Positions 1 through 9,431 are shown, counted from the stretch's first letter. The stretch: 64,000 nt of DNA from CAYLYP01 sp964387795 (GCA_964387795.1 CAYLYP010000001.1:94746-158745); one strand, 5' to 3'. The notes: a model not told the origin generated them from the sequence alone. Translations and numbers: made by a program.

Positions 1-783
1 TTAAAAATTCTTCTTCTGGCTGATTCAACTTCCCGTTGGGCTCAGGCACTTAGGGAGATGAGTAACCGTATGGAAGAATTGCCTGGACCTGATGGTTTCC
101 CAATGGACCTTCCTGCTATTATATCTAACTTTTATTCAAGGGCGGGTTATGTTTACCTGAACAATGACCAAACAGGTTCTATCACTTTTATTGGAACTGT
201 ATCACCAGCTGGTGGTAACCTTAAAGAGCCTGTTACTGAATCAACAAAGAAAGCTGCAAGGTGTTTTTATGCCCTCTCACAGCAACGTGCCGATAGTAAA
301 CGCTATCCTGCTATCGACCCCATTGATTCCTATTCAAAATATCTTGAGTATCCAGAAATCATGGAGTACCTGAGCAAGAATATTGGGGATACCTGGGTTG
401 ATGATGTACTCTTTGCCCGTGATACACTTCTCAGGAGCAGGGAGGCTTACGAACAGATCAACATCCTGGGTGATGATGGCGTTCCTCTTGACTACCATTT
501 AAAATACTGGAAAGGTGAAGTTGTTGACTTTGTAATCCTTCAACAGGATGCATTTGATAAAATTGACAGCTCCACACCATTGAAACGCCAGAAATATATG
601 CTTGACAAAATTGTGGATGTATTAAAGGCTGATTATAAATTTGATTCATTTGAAGAAGTGAACCCTTATTTTAAAAAGCTTATCAATATTTGTAAGCAAA
701 TGAACTATTCTGAGTTTGAATCAGAAAGTTTCAGGAGTTATGAGAAAGAACTTGTGTCATTAATAGATGAAAGAAAGGCCTAA
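1..783 (+). CDS. ntpA: V-type ATP synthase subunit A (catalytic), C-terminal part
   Basis: This is the C-terminal 260 residues of the catalytic A subunit of a V/A-type rotary ATPase, which acts in the cytoplasmic V1 head. The frame is open from base 1, so the gene starts left of the window and the ATG at 58 is internal. The visible part opens with ADSTSRWAQALREMSNRM and then EELPGPDGFPMDLPAI, the conserved stretch near the nucleotide site, followed by the C-terminal helical domain. The P-loop is outside the window. TAA at 781-783 is three bases before ntpB, so the two genes are co-transcribed. The gene order A-B-D-I-K is the compact arrangement usual in Bacteroidota. Confidence 0.95.
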   Translation, partial: LKILLLADSTSRWAQALREMSNRMEELPGPDGFPMDLPAIISNFYSRAGYVYLNNDQTGSITFIGTVSPAGGNLKEPVTESTKKAARCFYALSQQRADSKRYPAIDPIDSYSKYLEYPEIMEYLSKNIGDTWVDDVLFARDTLLRSREAYEQINILGDDGVPLDYHLKYWKGEVVDFVILQQDAFDKIDSSTPLKRQKYMLDKIVDVLKADYKFDSFEEVNPYFKKLINICKQMNYSEFESESFRSYEKELVSLIDERKA

Positions 784-786
784 ATA

Positions 787-2115
787 ATGGAAAAAGAAAC
801 AAAAGCTTTTCAGCGTATATATACAAAACTGTTCTCCTTAACCAAGGCTACGGTATCATTAAAAGCCACAGGAGTAGGAAATGATGAACTTGCCATTGTT
901 GATAACCGCCTTGCACAGGTAGTTAAAATCATGGATGACATTGTTACATTACAGGTTTTTTCAGGAACAGAAGGTATTGCTACTGATGCAGAAGTAGTGT
1001 TTACAGGTAAAGCACCCAGCCTTAAGGTGAGCGACGAACTTGCAGGCCGCTTCTTTAATGCCTATGGCCAGCCTATTGATGGCGGAAATGAAATCATGGG
1101 CAAAGAGCTTGAAATTGGAGGCCCTTCTGTTAACCCGGTTAGAAGAAAACAACCTTCTGAACTTATTGCAACTGGTATCGCTGGTATCGACTTAAACAAT
1201 ACCCTTGTAACAGGCCAAAAGATACCCTTTTTCGCTGACCCTGATCAGCCTTTTAACCAGGTTATTGCAATGGTGGCCCTCAGGGCAAAAGCTGATAAGA
1301 TTATCCTTGGGGGGGTTGGCTTAACAAACGATGATTACCTCTTTTTCAAAAATGTTTTTGATAATGCAGGTGCGCTCGACCGTATTGTAGGATTTATCAA
1401 TACTACCGAAAACCCTCCTGTTGAAAGGTTGCTGGTGCCTGATATGGCCTTATCTGCTGCCGAGTATTTTGCTGTTGAAAAAAATGAAAAGGTACTTGTA
1501 CTGCTCACCGACCTTACACTGTATTGCGATGCATTGAGTATCGTTTCAAACCGTATGGACCAGATCCCTTCAAAGGACAGTATGCCGGGCTCCCTGTATT
1601 CAGACCTTGCCCGCTTATACGAAAAAGCGGTTCAGTTCCCTGAGGGCGGTTCAATAACAATTATTGCAGTAACTACCTTATCTGGTGGCGATATTACACA
1701 TGCTATCCCTGATAACACCGGTTATATCACCGAAGGTCAGTTGTTCTTGCGTAAAGACTCTGATGTTGGGAAAGTTATTGTCGATCCTTTCCGCAGCCTT
1801 TCAAGGTTAAAACAATTGGTTATTGGTAAAAAGACGCGTGAAGACCATCCTCAGGTTATGAATGCTGCGGTAAGGCTTTTTGCTGATGCTGCCAATGCAA
1901 GGACTAAGCTCGAAAACGGATTTGACCTTACAGACTATGATAACCGTACTCTTGATTATGCTAAGGAATATTCAAGGCGATTGTTGGCTATTGATGTAAA
2001 TATTGAAGTTGATACAATGCTTGAAACTGCCTATGAGTTGTTTGGGAAGTATTTCTCCCCGGCTGAAGTAGGCATCCGTCAGGAATTTGTCAATAAATAT
2101 TGGAAAAACAATTAA
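787..2115 (+). CDS. ntpB: V-type ATP synthase subunit B
   Basis: This is the non-catalytic nucleotide-binding B subunit of the V1 head, 442 residues, close to the family's usual 440-470. It begins MEKETKAFQRIYTKLFSL and has the N-terminal beta-barrel, then a degenerate P-loop region around ATGIAGIDLNNTLVTGQKIP (about residues 126-145), where archaeal and bacterial B subunits carry IDxMNTLVRGQK-like sequence. SGSITIIAVT-like sequence and a C-terminal helical domain follow. It starts three bases after ntpA and is followed after 32 bases by ntpD. No oddities were seen. Confidence 0.95.
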   Translation: MEKETKAFQRIYTKLFSLTKATVSLKATGVGNDELAIVDNRLAQVVKIMDDIVTLQVFSGTEGIATDAEVVFTGKAPSLKVSDELAGRFFNAYGQPIDGGNEIMGKELEIGGPSVNPVRRKQPSELIATGIAGIDLNNTLVTGQKIPFFADPDQPFNQVIAMVALRAKADKIILGGVGLTNDDYLFFKNVFDNAGALDRIVGFINTTENPPVERLLVPDMALSAAEYFAVEKNEKVLVLLTDLTLYCDALSIVSNRMDQIPSKDSMPGSLYSDLARLYEKAVQFPEGGSITIIAVTTLSGGDITHAIPDNTGYITEGQLFLRKDSDVGKVIVDPFRSLSRLKQLVIGKKTREDHPQVMNAAVRLFADAANARTKLENGFDLTDYDNRTLDYAKEYSRRLLAIDVNIEVDTMLETAYELFGKYFSPAEVGIRQEFVNKYWKNN

Positions 2116-2147
2116 TATCCTTATGGATATTATAATGAACAAACAAT

Positions 2148-2750
2148 ATGGCCATAAAGTTTCAATATAACAAAACGGCGCTTCAACAGCTTGACAAGCA
2201 GCTCAAAGTGAGGGCCAGGGCACTTCCTACCTTAAAGAACAAGGAGGCAGCGCTCAGGGTTGAGGTGAAGAAGGCAAAGGAAGTGGCCGAGGAATTGGAC
2301 AGAAAGCTTGAATCAAAGCTTAAACAATATGACAAACTCACCCATCTGTGGAATGAGTTCGATAATCAACTGGTTACTGTTGAAGGTGTTGACCTTTCTA
2401 TCAAAAAAATTGCAGGGGTGAAGACCCCTGTCCTGGAAGGGATTAAATTTTCAATAGCGCCATTTAGTGTATTCAATGCTCCCTCCTGGTACCTTGATGG
2501 GATTGATGTAATCCAAAGTCTTGCCAAGCTGGGCATTGAGAGGGAAGTTTTTATGCAGAAAATGAGCCTGCTCGACCAATCAAGGCGTAAGACCACCCAA
2601 AAGGTCAACCTTTATGAGAAGGTGCAGATACCCGGATTTCAGGATGCTATCAGGATGATAAAACGTTATCTTGAAGATGAAGAAAACCTGTCGAAAGCTG
2701 CTCAGAAAATTGTAAAAACACGTATTCAGGAAATGGAGGCCAGCTTATGA
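2148..2750 (+). CDS. ntpD: V-type ATP synthase subunit D (central stalk)
   Basis: This is the central rotor-stalk subunit D, 200 residues and almost entirely helical, which links the V1 head to the membrane ring. The N-terminus KFQYNKTALQQLDKQLKVR and the heptad-rich first 65 residues, together with a C-terminal helix from about residue 130, form the expected antiparallel coiled coil. The short middle segment is the foot that contacts the rotor. The stop codon overlaps the start of ntpI by four bases (ATGA), so translation is probably coupled. Confidence 0.92.
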   Translation: MAIKFQYNKTALQQLDKQLKVRARALPTLKNKEAALRVEVKKAKEVAEELDRKLESKLKQYDKLTHLWNEFDNQLVTVEGVDLSIKKIAGVKTPVLEGIKFSIAPFSVFNAPSWYLDGIDVIQSLAKLGIEREVFMQKMSLLDQSRRKTTQKVNLYEKVQIPGFQDAIRMIKRYLEDEENLSKAAQKIVKTRIQEMEASL

Positions 2751-4570
2751 TTGTAGCAATGCAAAAATATTCCTTTCTGGTGTATCATAAGGATTATCCT
2801 GATTTTCTTGAGCAATTGCGTGACCTTGGTGTTGTGCATGTTGTTCAGAAACAGGCTGATGTCTCGGAAGCCATTAGGAGTAAATATGAAACAGTCCGGC
2901 TCTATGATTCAGCAATAAAATTTCTAGGAAGCCGGATTTCTGACGGACAGAAAGGCACTACCCATCTTAAGGGTGAAGAGGTGCTTGAAAAACTGACTAC
3001 ACTTCATTCAGAGATGGAGAACCGCAAGCAACAGTTGGGTATCCTCAGCAAAGAGCTTGTTTCTGTTTCCCCATGGGGCGATTTCTCAACTGAGACCATC
3101 CAGCGCTTAAAGGATAATAATTTACACCTTCGGTATTTTATTTGCTCTGAGCGAAAGTATGATCCTCAATGGGAAGCTATGTATCCCATCGAAGTTGTTC
3201 AAAGGACTGGCGGGCTTGTATATTTTATACTGCTTGAAAGCGGGGCAAACCAGGAAATTACTATTGATGCAGATGAAGTAAGGGCTCCTGAGAAACCATA
3301 TAGCCAATTGGTTGAATACATTGATAAAGTGCATGCAGATATTGATCGTATTGAAAAAGAATATGACCTTCTGGCCACTACTTCAATTGAGGTATTGAAC
3401 GAAGCCCGTAAAGAATCAATTGAACGGACAGATTACCAAAAAGTAGTGGAGAGCACCCAATCGGAAGCTGATGATAAAGTTAAGATGCTTGAAGGATGGA
3501 TCCCTCTGGATCAGGTATCTCAGTTAGAAGCATTTCTTGAAGAAAACAAGATTCTACATCTGTCTGCCCGTCCCGAACAGGAAGATAAAGTTCCCATTTT
3601 ATTAAAGAACAATAAGTTTGCTAAAAAGTTTGAACTGATTGGTGACTTATATTCATTGCCAAAATATGGGGAACTTGACCTGACACCATTCTTTGCGCCT
3701 TTCTATACCTTGTTCTTTGGCTTTTGCCTTGGTGATGCCGGGTATGGGATCCTAATTACGCTCCTTGCTTTTATTGCCCGCCCACGCTTGTCAAAAGAGC
3801 TTAAAGGGGTGGCTTCGCTGGTTGCCTATTTAGGTCTGTCAACAATATTTTTTGGTATCATTGGCGGTACCTTTTTTGGAATTCCATTATATGAAACATC
3901 ATTGCCTGTTTACAAGGATTTAGCACTGATGTTTAAGGAAAGAAATACGGATATTAATAGCATCCTTTTTGCACTTTCGTTGGTCTTGGGTGGTATTCAA
4001 ATCGTATTTGGAATGTTTGTGAAAGTGGTTAATGAAAGTATCCAGTTTGGCTGGAAAGTTTCAATAGGGACAATGGGATGGATTTTGTTGATTTTAGGAG
4101 GGGCATGCATTGCATTGTTGAATAAGTTTGCAGGTGTCCCAATGGAAACATTAAAACCATTTTTGTATGCTTTGCTTGGGATAAGTGGTGTGCTAATATT
4201 GCTGTTGAATAACCTGAAGAGAAATGTCCTTATGAATGTAGGTCTTGGATTATGGGACAGCTATAATATGGTTACCGGCTTATTGGGCGACCTGTTGTCT
4301 TATATACGGTTATTCGCACTGGGTATTTCAAGTTCTATTTTAGGATTTGTATTCAACAGTCTGGCATTATCGATGAAAGACAGCATTCAGATTCCTGTTG
4401 TTAACATTGTTGTGATGATAGTCATTCTGCTTATTGGTCATGGCATCAATATTTTCATGTCAGGCTTGGGCTCTTTTGTCCATCCAATGCGTTTGACATT
4501 TGTAGAGTTTTACAAGAATTCCGGTTTTTCCGGTGGGGGCAAAAGGTATAGCCCATTTAAAAAGAATTAA
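2747..4570 (+). CDS. ntpI: V-type ATP synthase subunit I (membrane stator)
   Basis: This is the large membrane stator subunit I/a, 607 residues. The N-terminal half (about 1-310) is soluble and rich in coiled coil, as expected for the peripheral-stalk anchor. The C-terminal half carries about seven membrane segments, starting at GELDLTPFFAPFYTLFFGF. The motif LLSYIRLFALGIS near residues 520-532 contains the conserved arginine that faces the c-ring glutamate and is needed for ion translocation. The start overlaps ntpD by four bases. The family is usually 600-680 residues, so this is full length. Confidence 0.95.
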   Translation: MIVAMQKYSFLVYHKDYPDFLEQLRDLGVVHVVQKQADVSEAIRSKYETVRLYDSAIKFLGSRISDGQKGTTHLKGEEVLEKLTTLHSEMENRKQQLGILSKELVSVSPWGDFSTETIQRLKDNNLHLRYFICSERKYDPQWEAMYPIEVVQRTGGLVYFILLESGANQEITIDADEVRAPEKPYSQLVEYIDKVHADIDRIEKEYDLLATTSIEVLNEARKESIERTDYQKVVESTQSEADDKVKMLEGWIPLDQVSQLEAFLEENKILHLSARPEQEDKVPILLKNNKFAKKFELIGDLYSLPKYGELDLTPFFAPFYTLFFGFCLGDAGYGILITLLAFIARPRLSKELKGVASLVAYLGLSTIFFGIIGGTFFGIPLYETSLPVYKDLALMFKERNTDINSILFALSLVLGGIQIVFGMFVKVVNESIQFGWKVSIGTMGWILLILGGACIALLNKFAGVPMETLKPFLYALLGISGVLILLLNNLKRNVLMNVGLGLWDSYNMVTGLLGDLLSYIRLFALGISSSILGFVFNSLALSMKDSIQIPVVNIVVMIVILLIGHGINIFMSGLGSFVHPMRLTFVEFYKNSGFSGGGKRYSPFKKN

Positions 4571-4592
4571 ATAGAAGTCTCACTAAACTTAA

Positions 4593-5054
<462 letters not shown>

Positions 5055-5079
5055 TCGCCTTAATAAAATAAACCTAATC

Positions 5080-5268
5080 AGGCTGAGTTGAATAACACTT
5101 TATAAGCAGGATGTATATATTTTACAATGCCATTTCATAATATTGCATTGCATCTTGTTTGTGTTGGGTTTTAAGGTATTGTATGCTTTCTTGCTATGGC
5201 TCCATTGTGTAATTACAATTTTGCCCTGATACCTTGAACCTGATGCCTTAAGGTTTTTTTCAGCAGTC
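5080..5268 (-). mobile_element. Degenerate copy of a small inverted-repeat element (MITE-like), inverted
   Basis: Read on the minus strand, this stretch follows the complete element at 53074-53302: CTGCTGAAAAA, then a block ending AAGGCATCAG, a middle with CAAACAAGATGCA, and an end resembling ATACATCCTGCTT and AAGTGTT. The outer bases of both ends have decayed. The right-hand part is closer to the fragment at 19022-19078 than to the full copy. It has no coding capacity and lies between ntpK and its terminator. Confidence 0.6.
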
Positions 5269-5280
5269 ACTTAAAAGAAT

Positions 5281-5313
5281 AGCTCCTGTATTATTTTGCA
5301 GGGGCTTTTTTTT
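5281..5313 (+). terminator. Rho-independent terminator of the V-ATPase operon
   Basis: The stem AGCTCCTG / CAGGGGCT (eight pairs, one G-U) closes a loop rich in T and A and is followed directly by a run of eight T on the plus strand. It lies 226 bases after ntpK because the MITE-like copy sits in between. Confidence 0.7.
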
Positions 5314-5438
5314 ATTGATCAATATCTGAGTTTATTGATATGCTTTAATGTTTTTTAATCCTGGAATACAGGAATGAAATTACATCCTGAAATTTATTCT
5401 TGTTGACTGTATGATTGATAATTATCACCATCTTCATA

Positions 5439-5477
5439 AAACAAAACATGCCAGCAATAAGCAGGCATGTTTTGTTT
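5439..5477. terminator. Strong hairpin, probably terminating the 5516-6235 gene
   Basis: A perfect 14-bp stem (AAACAAAACATGCC and its complement) encloses an 11-nt loop. It is A-rich on one arm and T-rich on the other, so it can work in both directions. It is 39 bases beyond the stop of the minus-strand gene at 5516. Confidence 0.65.
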
Positions 5478-5515
5478 AAAATGACATTGAAAGAAAAACA
5501 AAGAAGGCAGAAGGA

Positions 5516-6235
5516 TTAGTTCTTACCTGCTTTTTCAATTTTCTGTTCCACTTCCTTGATCTGGGCTTCAGCTTTTTCAATACGCTGTTTTTTCTCCTGA
5601 TAGACTTTATCGTTTATCTTTTTAGCTTTCTTGTCTTTTTCAAGTTGTTCTTTTGCAGCATTCACCTTGTCTTTCGCTTCTTTAACCTTTGCATTGGAGT
5701 TAGAGATTGTGTTATCAAGGTTTTGCTTTTTAACTTCTTTATTCTGGCGTGCTTCTTGTGCCCTTTGCTGACCAAATTCTTTTCCTGAAAGTTCGCCTTT
5801 GTTTTTACCATAAGCATTTCCCTTGCCTTTGTCCTCTGGTTTGGCCTGAGGTTTTTCACTTGGGGTGCTTTCAGCCTGTTCAGTTGGTTTCACTTCTGGT
5901 TTCTCTTCAGGCTTGGCCTGTGGTTTGCGGTTTGGTTGTGCTTCCGGCTTCCGGGCTTCTGTTGCAGGCTTCTCAGCAGCAGCCTGACGGGACGGTTGTT
6001 TTGAAACTTCTTTGTTTGACTTTGCAGCAGGCTGTTGCTTTACATCTTTATCTTTATTCCTTTGTGCAGGGGCCTGGAAATTATTGTCAGATTTCTCTTT
6101 GGTTGCTTTTTCTGCTTCAATTTTCTTTGCCTGTTTGGCCTGGCTTTGCTTTTCCTGTGCCTGTATGTTGGCAGTAAATAACAGGAATATGCCAACTAAA
6201 GCAATAGCAAGCCAATTGAAATTATTTCTTTTCAT
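5516..6235 (-). CDS. Exported Lys/Glu/Pro-rich low-complexity protein
   Basis: A 239-residue protein of unknown function. It begins with a clear signal peptide (MKRNNFNWLAIALVGIFLLF, cleavage likely after IQAQ). Residues about 25-140 are low complexity and dominated by K, E, P, Q and A with PEEKPEVKP-type repeats, so they are probably disordered. Residues about 160-239 are predicted helix and coiled coil (KVKEAKDKVNAAKEQL and similar). The charge pattern suggests a periplasmic or envelope-spanning spacer protein. No enzymatic motif was seen. It follows the small lipoprotein at 6258 by 22 bases on the same strand, so the two may form one operon ending at the hairpin 5439-5477. Confidence 0.75.
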   Translation of the reverse strand: MKRNNFNWLAIALVGIFLLFTANIQAQEKQSQAKQAKKIEAEKATKEKSDNNFQAPAQRNKDKDVKQQPAAKSNKEVSKQPSRQAAAEKPATEARKPEAQPNRKPQAKPEEKPEVKPTEQAESTPSEKPQAKPEDKGKGNAYGKNKGELSGKEFGQQRAQEARQNKEVKKQNLDNTISNSNAKVKEAKDKVNAAKEQLEKDKKAKKINDKVYQEKKQRIEKAEAQIKEVEQKIEKAGKN

Positions 6236-6257
6236 AATTGGTAGTTTTGGTTGGTTC

Positions 6258-6458
6258 TTAAAGTTCGTTTACTAGTTTATCAAGCTCTTTGGTTGCCTCG
6301 TCAATGTCTTGTTGAGTTTGTTCAATAGTTTTTGCTATTGAATCTTCCTTAGCTGCTTCTATATTCAGTTGTTCAATTTCTTTTTTCTCGGATGAACTGG
6401 GGCCACATGCAGCTAGAAGCCCAAGAGCGAAAATTGGAATAAGGATGAGCCTTTTCAT
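6258..6458 (-). CDS. Small lipoprotein
   Basis: A 66-residue lipoprotein. The N-terminus MKRLILIPIFALGLLAACG has a lipobox (LAAC) with lipidation expected at Cys18. The remaining 48 residues form one charged helix (KKEIEQLNIEAAKED through LDKLVNEL), in the manner of small coiled-coil envelope lipoproteins. The family is not recognised. It lies upstream of, and probably with, the Lys/Glu-rich exported protein; both could be linked to envelope structure. Confidence 0.7.
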   Translation of the reverse strand: MKRLILIPIFALGLLAACGPSSSEKKEIEQLNIEAAKEDSIAKTIEQTQQDIDEATKELDKLVNEL

Positions 6459-7005
6459 ATTTATTTTTTTTGGTTGATATTAATGTGCAATTTATAAAAA
6501 AAAACATTACGAATACATGAAAAATTTAATTAATTGCTTTTGGTTAGGGATTAGATTAAAGGCTAAATACTTTAAGGCTGGTTTAAAAAAAAATGAAATT
6601 AGGGATCTCAACTATATTATATTTTGTATAAAACGAATGAATAATTGATTTAATGTGTGATAAATAACGTTTTGTATAAGTATATGATAGAATAGTTGTT
6701 TCAAATATTCTATTAACAAATATTAACATTGATGAAAATTTGTATATACATGGTATACAGTATTTTATATCAAATGGCAATTTGCCAAAAGTTAATATTA
6801 AGATAAAATTAAGAAAAATAAAGTTAAAATTATTTTATAATTAGTTGAAAATCAACACCATGAATAGGTCACGGTATTACCAAGGATATACCAAGGTCTT
6901 ATCAGGTTCAGTATCGTCCATGTGGATAGTGGAGAAGTAGTGGAGATGGTAATATTTTGTTCGGAGGATGGACACAACATCGATCCTATCGCCTGATTAT
7001 TAGCA
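6459..7005. other. AT-rich non-coding stretch
   Basis: A stretch of 547 bases without a credible gene. The first 380 bases are very AT-rich; the rest is of average composition and holds a locally repeated ATACCAAGG motif near 6877-6897. I see no promoter that clearly belongs to a neighbour. Confidence 0.5.
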
Positions 7006-7196
7006 TGTAGAGACGCACGGCAGTGCGTCTCACGGCAGCGCGTCTCATGGCAGTGCGTCTCACGTCAGTGCGTCTCATATTGTTATGCATCTATCACAGT
7101 TTTGCATCTAACATGGAGTGCGTCCCTTCCGTTTGTGAGAGATGTAATGCCTGGAGACACATATACACCGGAGACGCACTGCCGTGCGTCTCTACA
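7006..7196. repeat. GAGACGCA inverted-repeat element
   Basis: A 191-bp unit is bounded by a perfect 26-bp inverted repeat (7006-7031 and 7171-7196). Each arm is itself a palindrome, GAGACGCAC-GGCA-GTGCGTCTC in the left arm. The left side continues with three further head-to-tail copies of a GGCAGTGCGTCTCA-like unit to about 7079. It has no coding capacity. It resembles the short palindromic repeats spread in many Bacteroidota and cyanobacterial genomes. Confidence 0.75.
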
Positions 7197-7448
7197 GTTT
7201 GATTCTATAACAATTACAACTTGCATCGGGTCATTTTTTAAACGATGATATGTTAATCTGTTTTATAGTAAATCCATCAGGGACAAGATTCTTTTTTTCA
7301 TGTATAGTGATTTTTGAATACTATTATAATATCAGGGGAGCATCCGATTTTAAGCAGTAATTTTTGTTGGTATTGATGTAAAGATGTTTACTAAACCATT
7401 CCTGGGAAAATCAAAATGCAATATCATAAGCAGCCTGACATAGTCAAA

Positions 7449-7542
7449 ACATTTTATTCATTGTTTATCCATTATCATCCAAAACATTTACTGTTAAAAC
7501 ATTATCATTTATTGCTTTTTAGATATTTTTGTGCGGGGAAAC
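7449..7542 (+). promoter_or_regulatory. U repeat, copy 1: promoter-like element before the cupin gene
   Basis: The core AAAACATTTACTGTTAAAAC, then ATTATCATTTATTGC, then TATTTTTG (7524-7531) fits the Bacteroidota -7 box TAnnTTTG. No convincing -33 TTG is at the right distance. The same roughly 90-nt block recurs at 11064, 14621, 16589 and 17641. It ends GGGGAAAC, 64 bases before the cupin ATG. The 7197-7448 bases before it hold nothing recognisable. Confidence 0.65.
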
Positions 7543-7605
7543 TTACGCTGTGTGCAAGCGAAATAAACAAAGACATCATTTGATAGATGTTAAATTAACA
7601 AAAAA

Positions 7606-8064
7606 ATGAAAACTGTAAAAATTAAATCAGAAGGAAAAAATCACATTGCAATTGATTTGGGACAAATTGACCAATTACAGGATTATTCATACATACATCC
7701 GAAACGAAAACAAGAAGTAAAAGGGAAAGTATTTATTGGTGAAATTCTTAAATCGACAAGTGCGGAGATTTCATTTACTGTAATTCCTCCAAGGACTGAA
7801 ATGCCATTTATGCATCAACATAAAAACCATGAAGAGATTTATATATTTTTAAAAGGTATGGGACAATTCCAGGTTGATGATTCAATTTTCGATGTATCTG
7901 AAGGTTCCATAATACGCATTTCACCTAATGGTAAAAGGATATATCGAAATAATTCTGATAATCCTTTAATATTTTTGTGTATACAAAATCAAGTTGGATC
8001 ACTTGAAAATTTCAATGTTGAAGATGGGTTTTTAGCAGAAGGGGAAATATTATGGGAAAAATAA
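7606..8064 (+). CDS. Cupin-domain protein
   Basis: A 152-residue single-domain cupin, cytoplasmic (no signal peptide). The first cupin motif is present: H70-x-H72-x4-E77-x6-G84 in HQHKNHEEIYIFLKGMG, giving three metal ligands. The second motif, G100...P107-x-G109-xx-?-xxx-N116, has Ile112 where the fourth ligand, histidine, is expected, so the metal site is incomplete. Function therefore cannot be assigned; sensor, isomerase and non-catalytic small-molecule binder are all possible. The gene stands alone between U copy 1 and R1 copy a. The start is chosen at the ATG after an A-rich leader; no other in-frame ATG fits. Confidence 0.85.
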   Translation: MKTVKIKSEGKNHIAIDLGQIDQLQDYSYIHPKRKQEVKGKVFIGEILKSTSAEISFTVIPPRTEMPFMHQHKNHEEIYIFLKGMGQFQVDDSIFDVSEGSIIRISPNGKRIYRNNSDNPLIFLCIQNQVGSLENFNVEDGFLAEGEILWEK

Positions 8065-8078
8065 AAACGCCAGCACAC

Positions 8079-8220
8079 GATAAATAGTGCTTCATGTGGT
8101 GGGCAAGACCTGAGTATGTTGCACTAACTAATAAGCGATAGCGAATAAGATCAGCTTGAACTAATCCTGCTGGGTGGTGCTATGGGTAACTAGATCAGGC
8201 AAGGATTATAAAAAGATATA
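8079..8220 (+). mobile_element. R1 repeat copy a (group II intron-derived, 5' half)
   Basis: It carries the shared R1 string TAAATAGTGCTTCATGTGGT, then TATGTTGCAC, AAGCGATAGCGAATAAG and TTGAACTAATCC. It starts 15 bases after the cupin stop. The 3' half with domain V is missing; similarity fades after about 8187. The bases 8221-8342 hold nothing recognisable. Confidence 0.65.
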
Positions 8221-8342
8221 AAGGAACAAGGATGCATCATTTGCAATTCCATAGGTAAATAAGGTGTTTGGTAACAAATCAGCAAACCCTATGAAATACT
8301 CATACATGTTTCAGAAAAAGCATACAAAAAATGCCCAATCTT

Positions 8343-8370
8343 TTGATATTTTATAAAATTGCTATATTTG
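8343..8370 (+). promoter_or_regulatory. Bacteroidota-type promoter
   Basis: TTG at 8343-8345, a 17-nt spacer, and TATATTTG at 8363-8370 match the TTG-N-TAnnTTTG consensus. The next ATG (8472) is about 100 bases downstream. Confidence 0.6.
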
Positions 8371-8471
8371 CAAAAATAAACCACATTAAAATCTGGCTTT
8401 GCTTAGCTTTGGTTGGGTTATAAAAGAGTCGTTAGTAAGCCAGGAATAGTGTAAACCAAATAAATAATGAT

Positions 8472-9001
8472 ATGAGAAAACTTTATTAATTACAATTGCA
8501 GCATTTCTGATTGGATTTCATTGTCAAGGACAAAATTTACCATCAGTTGATATAGTAGGAGGGGTTGGATTACCTGAAACATTTCATATTGGACTTAAAA
8601 TCCATGCTTTTGAAAAAAGTCAGTTTGGATTATATTATGGTAATGGACTAAATTTACCTAATATAAACTCTTATAATTCATTGACATTAGATCATCAATA
8701 TCATTTTGGGAAAGTATCGGAACTTAGTCATCGACAAGTATGGTTTTTTGGACAAGGATTATCTTATGCGATTGATAATTCTGAGTATTCTAAAATTAAG
8801 TATGTATTTATAAATCTTAGTATTGGAAGAGAATTTAACATCTCGCCCAAAATAGGATTAAGTTTTGATTTAGGTCTTTCCCGAGTCTTGATGGAAGATG
8901 AGACTGTAAAAAAACCAGAAGAAAAACCTTGGCTTGATATTCCCTTAAAATATTTCTTTGCACTTCCCGTAGCAAGATTGCAACTAAACTATTCTCTATA
9001 A
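8472..9001 (+). pseudogene. Outer-membrane-type protein with a frameshift in its signal peptide
   Basis: The ATG at 8472 reads only MRKLY before a stop. Adding one A to the run of four at 8477-8480 restores one frame that starts MRKTLLITIAAFLIGF, a good signal peptide, and runs to 9001, about 176 residues. The mature part has alternating hydrophobic strands ending in aromatic residues (FGLYYGNGL, QVWFFGQGLSYA, VFINLSIGREF) and ends LQLNYSL, as in small outer-membrane beta-barrels. The family is not recognised. Either the gene is dead by a one-base deletion or the base call is wrong in a homopolymer. The downstream frame is intact, which argues that any damage is recent. Confidence 0.65.
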
Positions 9002-9047
9002 TGCCAAATGGCCAGCTTACAATAAATAGGTTTTAACGTATTTGGCA
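9002..9047. repeat. Short inverted repeat TGCCAAAT / ATTTGGCA
   Basis: The arms at 9002-9009 and 9040-9047 flank the AATAAATAG motif where R1 copy b begins. It directly follows the stop codon of the frameshifted gene. It is not repeated at the other R1 copies, so it looks like an old target site or the gene's own hairpin rather than part of R1. Confidence 0.45.
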
Positions 9048-9341
9048 CTACCCGGTATGTTGCACCAGCTAATGAGCGATAACGAATAAGCCCGGCTTGA
9101 ACTCATACTATAGAATAGAGTTATGGGTTTTAGTCGGCTTGAGGATGGATTTTTAAGAATGATGATAGGGGAGAGGTATCCCAGAAGAAAATACAAAACT
9201 GATTAGGCTTTTATTGATTAAACGCATAGATTTGTATAACAAGTGCCGTATGGGCTGAGAGGTTCACCTATGTTCTGAGAGAAGTATAGCGTGATATGGA
9301 GCCCATGAATAGCTATATTGAAGTCTACCTGACTACTCGAC
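9020..9341 (+). mobile_element. R1 repeat copy b: ORF-less group II intron remnant with domain V/VI
   Basis: The 5' half (CCAGCTAATGAGCGATAACG, GCCCGGCTTGAACTCAT) is joined to the 3' half of a group II intron. The 3' half has TTTTATTGATTAAACGCATA, a domain V at 9243-9276 and a domain VI ending near 9341 (CTACTCGAC). The domain V start reads GTGCCGTATG rather than GAGCCGTATG, so the catalytic AGC triad is changed to TGC and one base is lost; this copy cannot splice itself. The intron ORF is wholly deleted. Confidence 0.75.
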
Positions 9342-9400
9342 ATGCAATGCGTTACCATGCTTTTAAACAAGCCTCCGCAAATAAAATTATAATAGTGATA

Positions 9401-9416
9401 TAGATTTGTATATTTG
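9401..9416 (+). promoter_or_regulatory. Two overlapping TAnnTTTG -7 boxes
   Basis: TAGATTTG (9401-9408) is followed directly by TATATTTG (9409-9416). They lie just upstream of the ATG at 9432, giving a very short leader. No clear -33 element was seen. Confidence 0.45.
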
Positions 9417-9431
9417 AGGAAAAATAGATTT

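Noticed and set aside
58..783. Separate 241-aa protein starting at 58
   Set aside because: The frame is open to base 1 and reads conserved subunit A sequence, so this is an internal Met.
9002..9047. Integron-type attC hairpin behind the frameshifted gene
   Set aside because: The inverted repeat is simple and perfect, lacks the RYYYAAC/GTTRRRY ends and does not recur at other units.
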